This document shows, piece after piece, positions 15,595 through 15,726 of a DNA stretch of 15,726 nucleotides. Source of the DNA: Candidatus Latescibacterota bacterium (GTDB lineage Bacteria > Latescibacterota > MVCY01 > DTYK01); NCBI GenBank assembly GCA_012961925.1, contig DTYK01000271.1, forward strand, positions 1-15,726, read 5' to 3'. Numbering within the stretch: the stretch's first letter is position 1; each line of letters starts with the position of its first letter. The notes below the pieces were generated by a model, which saw nothing but the letters and a program-made list of their open reading frames with translations, was not told the origin of the DNA and searched no databases. A program made the translations under genes and the position numbers.

Positions 15595-15708
15595 GTGGAC
15601 GTCTGGATATGTAGCAACTGCGGTTTCAAGAAAGAGACGAGATGCAAACCCAGGAAGTGTCCGGAGTGCGGTGCTACCAGTTCGTTTGAAAAGCAACAAC
15701 GCAAATAG
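15595..15708 (+). CDS. RCKP-type rubredoxin-like zinc-ribbon small protein
   Basis: A 37-residue protein starting at GTG 15595 behind a strong AAGGAGGTGAGG site at 15580-15591, ending at TAG 15706-15708. Two knuckles, CSNC (C6, C9) and CPEC (C22, C25), would bind one zinc or iron ion, as in rubredoxin and the C-terminal domain of rubrerythrin. The RCKPRKCPECGA segment matches small proteins annotated as RCKP-type rubredoxin-like domain proteins. An extra cysteine, C17, lies between the knuckles. TTG 15562 could extend the N-terminus by eleven residues (starting MWKLAKKEVRS) with a weaker site. Electron transfer or a structural metal site are both possible; no redox partner is visible before the window ends. 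It follows the TIM-barrel gene by 77 bases. Confidence 0.8.
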   Translation: MDVWICSNCGFKKETRCKPRKCPECGATSSFEKQQRK

Positions 15709-15726
15709 AGGGTTAAGTTGCTCCAA

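Noticed and set aside
1..15726. CRISPR arrays, insertion sequences, tRNA or rRNA genes
   Set aside because: No regularly spaced repeats, transposase motifs, terminal inverted repeats or RNA gene signatures were seen.

Overview
The window holds thirteen well-supported genes, all on the + strand, with no rRNA, tRNA, mobile element or CRISPR array visible. It reads as a bacterial chromosome segment. Strong Shine-Dalgarno sites (AGGAGG type), GTG/TTG starts and several short or overlapping junctions point to bacteria. A protein that looks like an outer-membrane beta-barrel, ending in a C-terminal phenylalanine, points to a Gram-negative (diderm) cell. A DUF2723 membrane protein, a helix-hairpin-helix/beta-barrel fusion, a tailed S41 protease and an actinobacterial/archaeal-type inositol phosphate synthase together suggest an FCB-type or related uncultured candidate phylum, or a deltaproteobacterial relative. 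That placement is inference. AGG/AGA dominate the arginine codons, which is common in thermophiles but not proof of one.

Layout. (1) 1-452: no convincing protein gene. It is AT-rich at the far left and carries a good sigma70-like promoter just upstream of rsmI, plus one doubtful small ORF. (2) 453-3042: rsmI (rRNA methylation), a CDP-alcohol phosphatidyltransferase resembling phosphatidylinositol-phosphate synthase, and inositol-3-phosphate synthase. The last two form a coherent route from glucose 6-phosphate to an inositol phospholipid. (3) 3142-7265: a MATE transporter, thymidylate kinase, a C-terminal processing protease and a thioredoxin. These are housekeeping and envelope functions, with a hairpin that overlaps the tmk ribosome binding site. 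(4) 7383-11037: an 824-residue DUF2723 GT-C-like membrane glycosyltransferase and a GT2 glycosyltransferase, which look like a glycosylation pair. (5) 11022-14619: an exported TPR plus periplasmic-binding-fold protein (LpoA-like layout) and an exported HhH/beta-barrel protein. These are the least understood genes here. (6) 14732-15708: a xylose-isomerase-like TIM-barrel enzyme and a 37-residue rubredoxin-like zinc-ribbon protein that sits next to the right edge.

Much of the window concerns the cell envelope: inositol lipid synthesis, efflux, periplasmic proteolysis, glycosylation and outer-membrane or periplasmic proteins. The best candidates for undescribed biology are the HhH/beta-barrel protein with its TPR/binding-protein neighbour, and the DUF2723-GT2 pair. 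None of this could be tested here against databases or structure predictions.
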